NCBI GenBank assembly: GCA_003663295.1
Contig: QMZS01000061.1
Coordinates: forward strand, 1 to 5,785
Reading direction: 5' to 3'
Source: Candidatus Aenigmatarchaeota archaeon
GTDB taxonomy: Archaea > Aenigmatarchaeota > Aenigmatarchaeia > QMZS01
Length of the DNA: 5,785 nucleotides
This document shows, piece by piece, positions 4,601-5,785 of this stretch. The notes below the pieces were generated by a model. The model did not search any database and was not told the DNA's origin. It saw only the letters and a program-made list of their open reading frames with translations. Numbering within the stretch: position 1 is the first letter of the stretch; every line of letters starts with the position of its first letter. Both the position numbers and the translations under genes were made by a program.

Positions 4601-5785
4601 ATGATTTTCAGATTTAAAGGCATGTCTCATTCTGCGGAACTTTTTATAGGTCTGATTACATGCGTATTCATCCTTATGATTGTTTTTAAGCTTTTGGGCA
4701 TGTCCGGGGCTTATGCTCAGGAACAGCAGGCCCAGATTACCGCAAAAAATATGCAGACTGCGATGAACAGCGTGTGCGTTGGACCAAATGGTTATTCTAT
4801 GGAAGTGGATGTTAATTTCCCCCAACAATTAAATTCAGCCGGAGAAAATTTGTTGTTTTCCCCGTTCTCTGAGGAGCCTGTAAAAGATGCTGTGAGATAT
4901 ATGTCCACTATAAGGTCTTACGGGGACCCGTGGTATGTAATTTATTATGAGAATTTTCCTTTAGGAGAAGAAGAAGGCTGGGAAGGTTGGAGCGAAGTTG
5001 CGGGAACAAGAATCGCGACTGTGGCAACTTTGGGGATTGACCAGGCAATGTGTTTGGCTTCTGTCATACCTTTTACTTCAGTGGGAAAGAGGATGGTTAA
5101 ATTAGGATGGAAAGGTTTTAAAGCCGGGGCAACTGGAGGGGGGTCACTTGTGTTGGATTACATGACTAAAGCAGTTAAAACCAGAAGGGCTGCGGAGCAT
5201 ACTGGCAGGATAAGAACCCTTTTGGATAGAGGGATTACAAAACTTAAGCAACAGGAAATATTTTCAAACAACATTTATAAAAAAATGGTCGCTTCCAAAA
5301 ATAAAATAACAGCCCCTTTGGATAATATTTATATTTGGTTCACGACACATGGTTCTGTTGAGTTAACAAAACATGTAAAAGCAAGCGGGAATTTAAATAT
5401 GCTTGCTGATGACCTCCCAAAAGTTTCTGATAACATCTTGGATACTCCGGCAGGGAATAAACTTAAGAAAGAATTATTGGGCTATTCAGATGAGGTATTA
5501 GTCAAGGAAGGAACAACTAATAGAGGAGCAAAAGAAGTTGCTGAGAACCTAAAGAAAATTGCGAGAGGAACTGATTCAGATAATTTATTAAAAGATTACA
5601 GCCGTAGCGCTGCGGAAAGAATGGATGGTTTTAAACTGGCTGTCCAAAATCCAGCCTATCAATTTGAACCCAAAGAACAAAAAGCAATTACTGATTTAAT
5701 AAATAAACTTGAGGATATTGGAACCGGAGGAACTTCAAAAATAACCTCCGAGGAAATAGAACAGGTTCAGGAGATACTTGTTAAA
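4601..5785 (+). CDS. prepilin-like surface protein with long C-terminal region, 3'-truncated by window edge
   Basis: Open without a stop to the window end: 395 residues visible, C-terminus missing. Family not recognised. The N-terminus reads MIFRFKG then MSHSAELF and a hydrophobic run to about residue 33: a short basic leader ending Lys-Gly, a Glu at mature position 6 and one hydrophobic helix. This resembles archaeal class III (PibD-processed) prepilins. The helix seems to continue polar to about 58 (QEQQAQITAKNMQTAMNSV), as the long alpha-1 of pilins does, then GPNGYSMEVDVNFPQ begins a beta region. AYA-Q at 37-40 could instead be a signal peptidase I site. Residues about 136-161 are a second hydrophobic stretch, followed by a Gly/Lys-rich part (162-181). 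The remainder (190-395) is Lys-rich and predicted mainly helical. It is far longer than ordinary pilins. Outside-facing location is likely; the function (filament subunit, adhesin, or carrier of an unseen C-terminal domain) is unknown. Existence as a gene is well supported by the open frame and TATA spacing. Confidence 0.8.
   Translation, partial: MIFRFKGMSHSAELFIGLITCVFILMIVFKLLGMSGAYAQEQQAQITAKNMQTAMNSVCVGPNGYSMEVDVNFPQQLNSAGENLLFSPFSEEPVKDAVRYMSTIRSYGDPWYVIYYENFPLGEEEGWEGWSEVAGTRIATVATLGIDQAMCLASVIPFTSVGKRMVKLGWKGFKAGATGGGSLVLDYMTKAVKTRRAAEHTGRIRTLLDRGITKLKQQEIFSNNIYKKMVASKNKITAPLDNIYIWFTTHGSVELTKHVKASGNLNMLADDLPKVSDNILDTPAGNKLKKELLGYSDEVLVKEGTTNRGAKEVAENLKKIARGTDSDNLLKDYSRSAAERMDGFKLAVQNPAYQFEPKEQKAITDLINKLEDIGTGGTSKITSEEIEQVQEILVK

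Noticed and set aside
4595..4828. Minus-strand 77-codon frame
   Set aside because: It overlaps the promoter and 5' end of the long plus-strand pilin-like frame, whose TATA spacing and N-terminal features are convincing; the minus frame shows no family features.

Overview
The window is about 5.8 kb of AT-rich, gene-dense DNA and looks archaeal. The aspartyl-tRNA synthetase is of the short archaeal type (434 aa, without the bacterial GAD insertion). Two genes have TATA boxes placed so that transcription would start almost at the ATG (leaderless mRNA). The last gene begins with an archaeal prepilin-like N-terminus. Compact spacing and this gene mix suit a DPANN-type archaeon, but that assignment is inference; no rRNA or other strong marker is present.

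Layout: (1) 1-720, + strand: 3' part of a tRNA-dihydrouridine synthase gene, cut by the window start. (2) 721-792: short convergent spacer with weak hairpins. (3) Three minus-strand genes, in transcription order: a dCMP/cytidine deaminase-family gene (3146-2628), a small P-loop kinase starting two bases past the deaminase stop codon's last base (2626-2090), and a complete membrane-anchored serpin (2055-793) with its own TATA box in the 34-bp gap. (4) 3147-3168: a 22-bp, almost pure A/T divergent spacer. (5) 3169-4473, + strand: complete archaeal aspS. (6) 4474-4600: spacer with T-tracts, an inverted repeat and a good TATA box. (7) 4601 to the window end, + strand: an open reading frame without stop (at least 395 aa), with a prepilin-like N-terminus and an unrecognised large C-terminal region.

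How the genes relate: Dus and AspRS serve translation (tRNA modification and charging). Deaminase and kinase form a tight two-gene unit, probably acting on deoxynucleotides. The kinase resembles the N-terminal P-loop domain that is fused to dCMP deaminase in fungal Dcd1 and in the anti-phage deaminase AvcD; here the two parts are separate genes in the opposite order. The serpin (predicted P1 Lys, P1' Ser) and the pilin-like protein are both predicted to face outside the cell, so a role in surface defence or cell contact is possible but unproven.

The most interesting items are the split kinase/deaminase pair, the anchored archaeal serpin with an antithrombin-length reactive loop, and the long pilin-like protein running off the window end.
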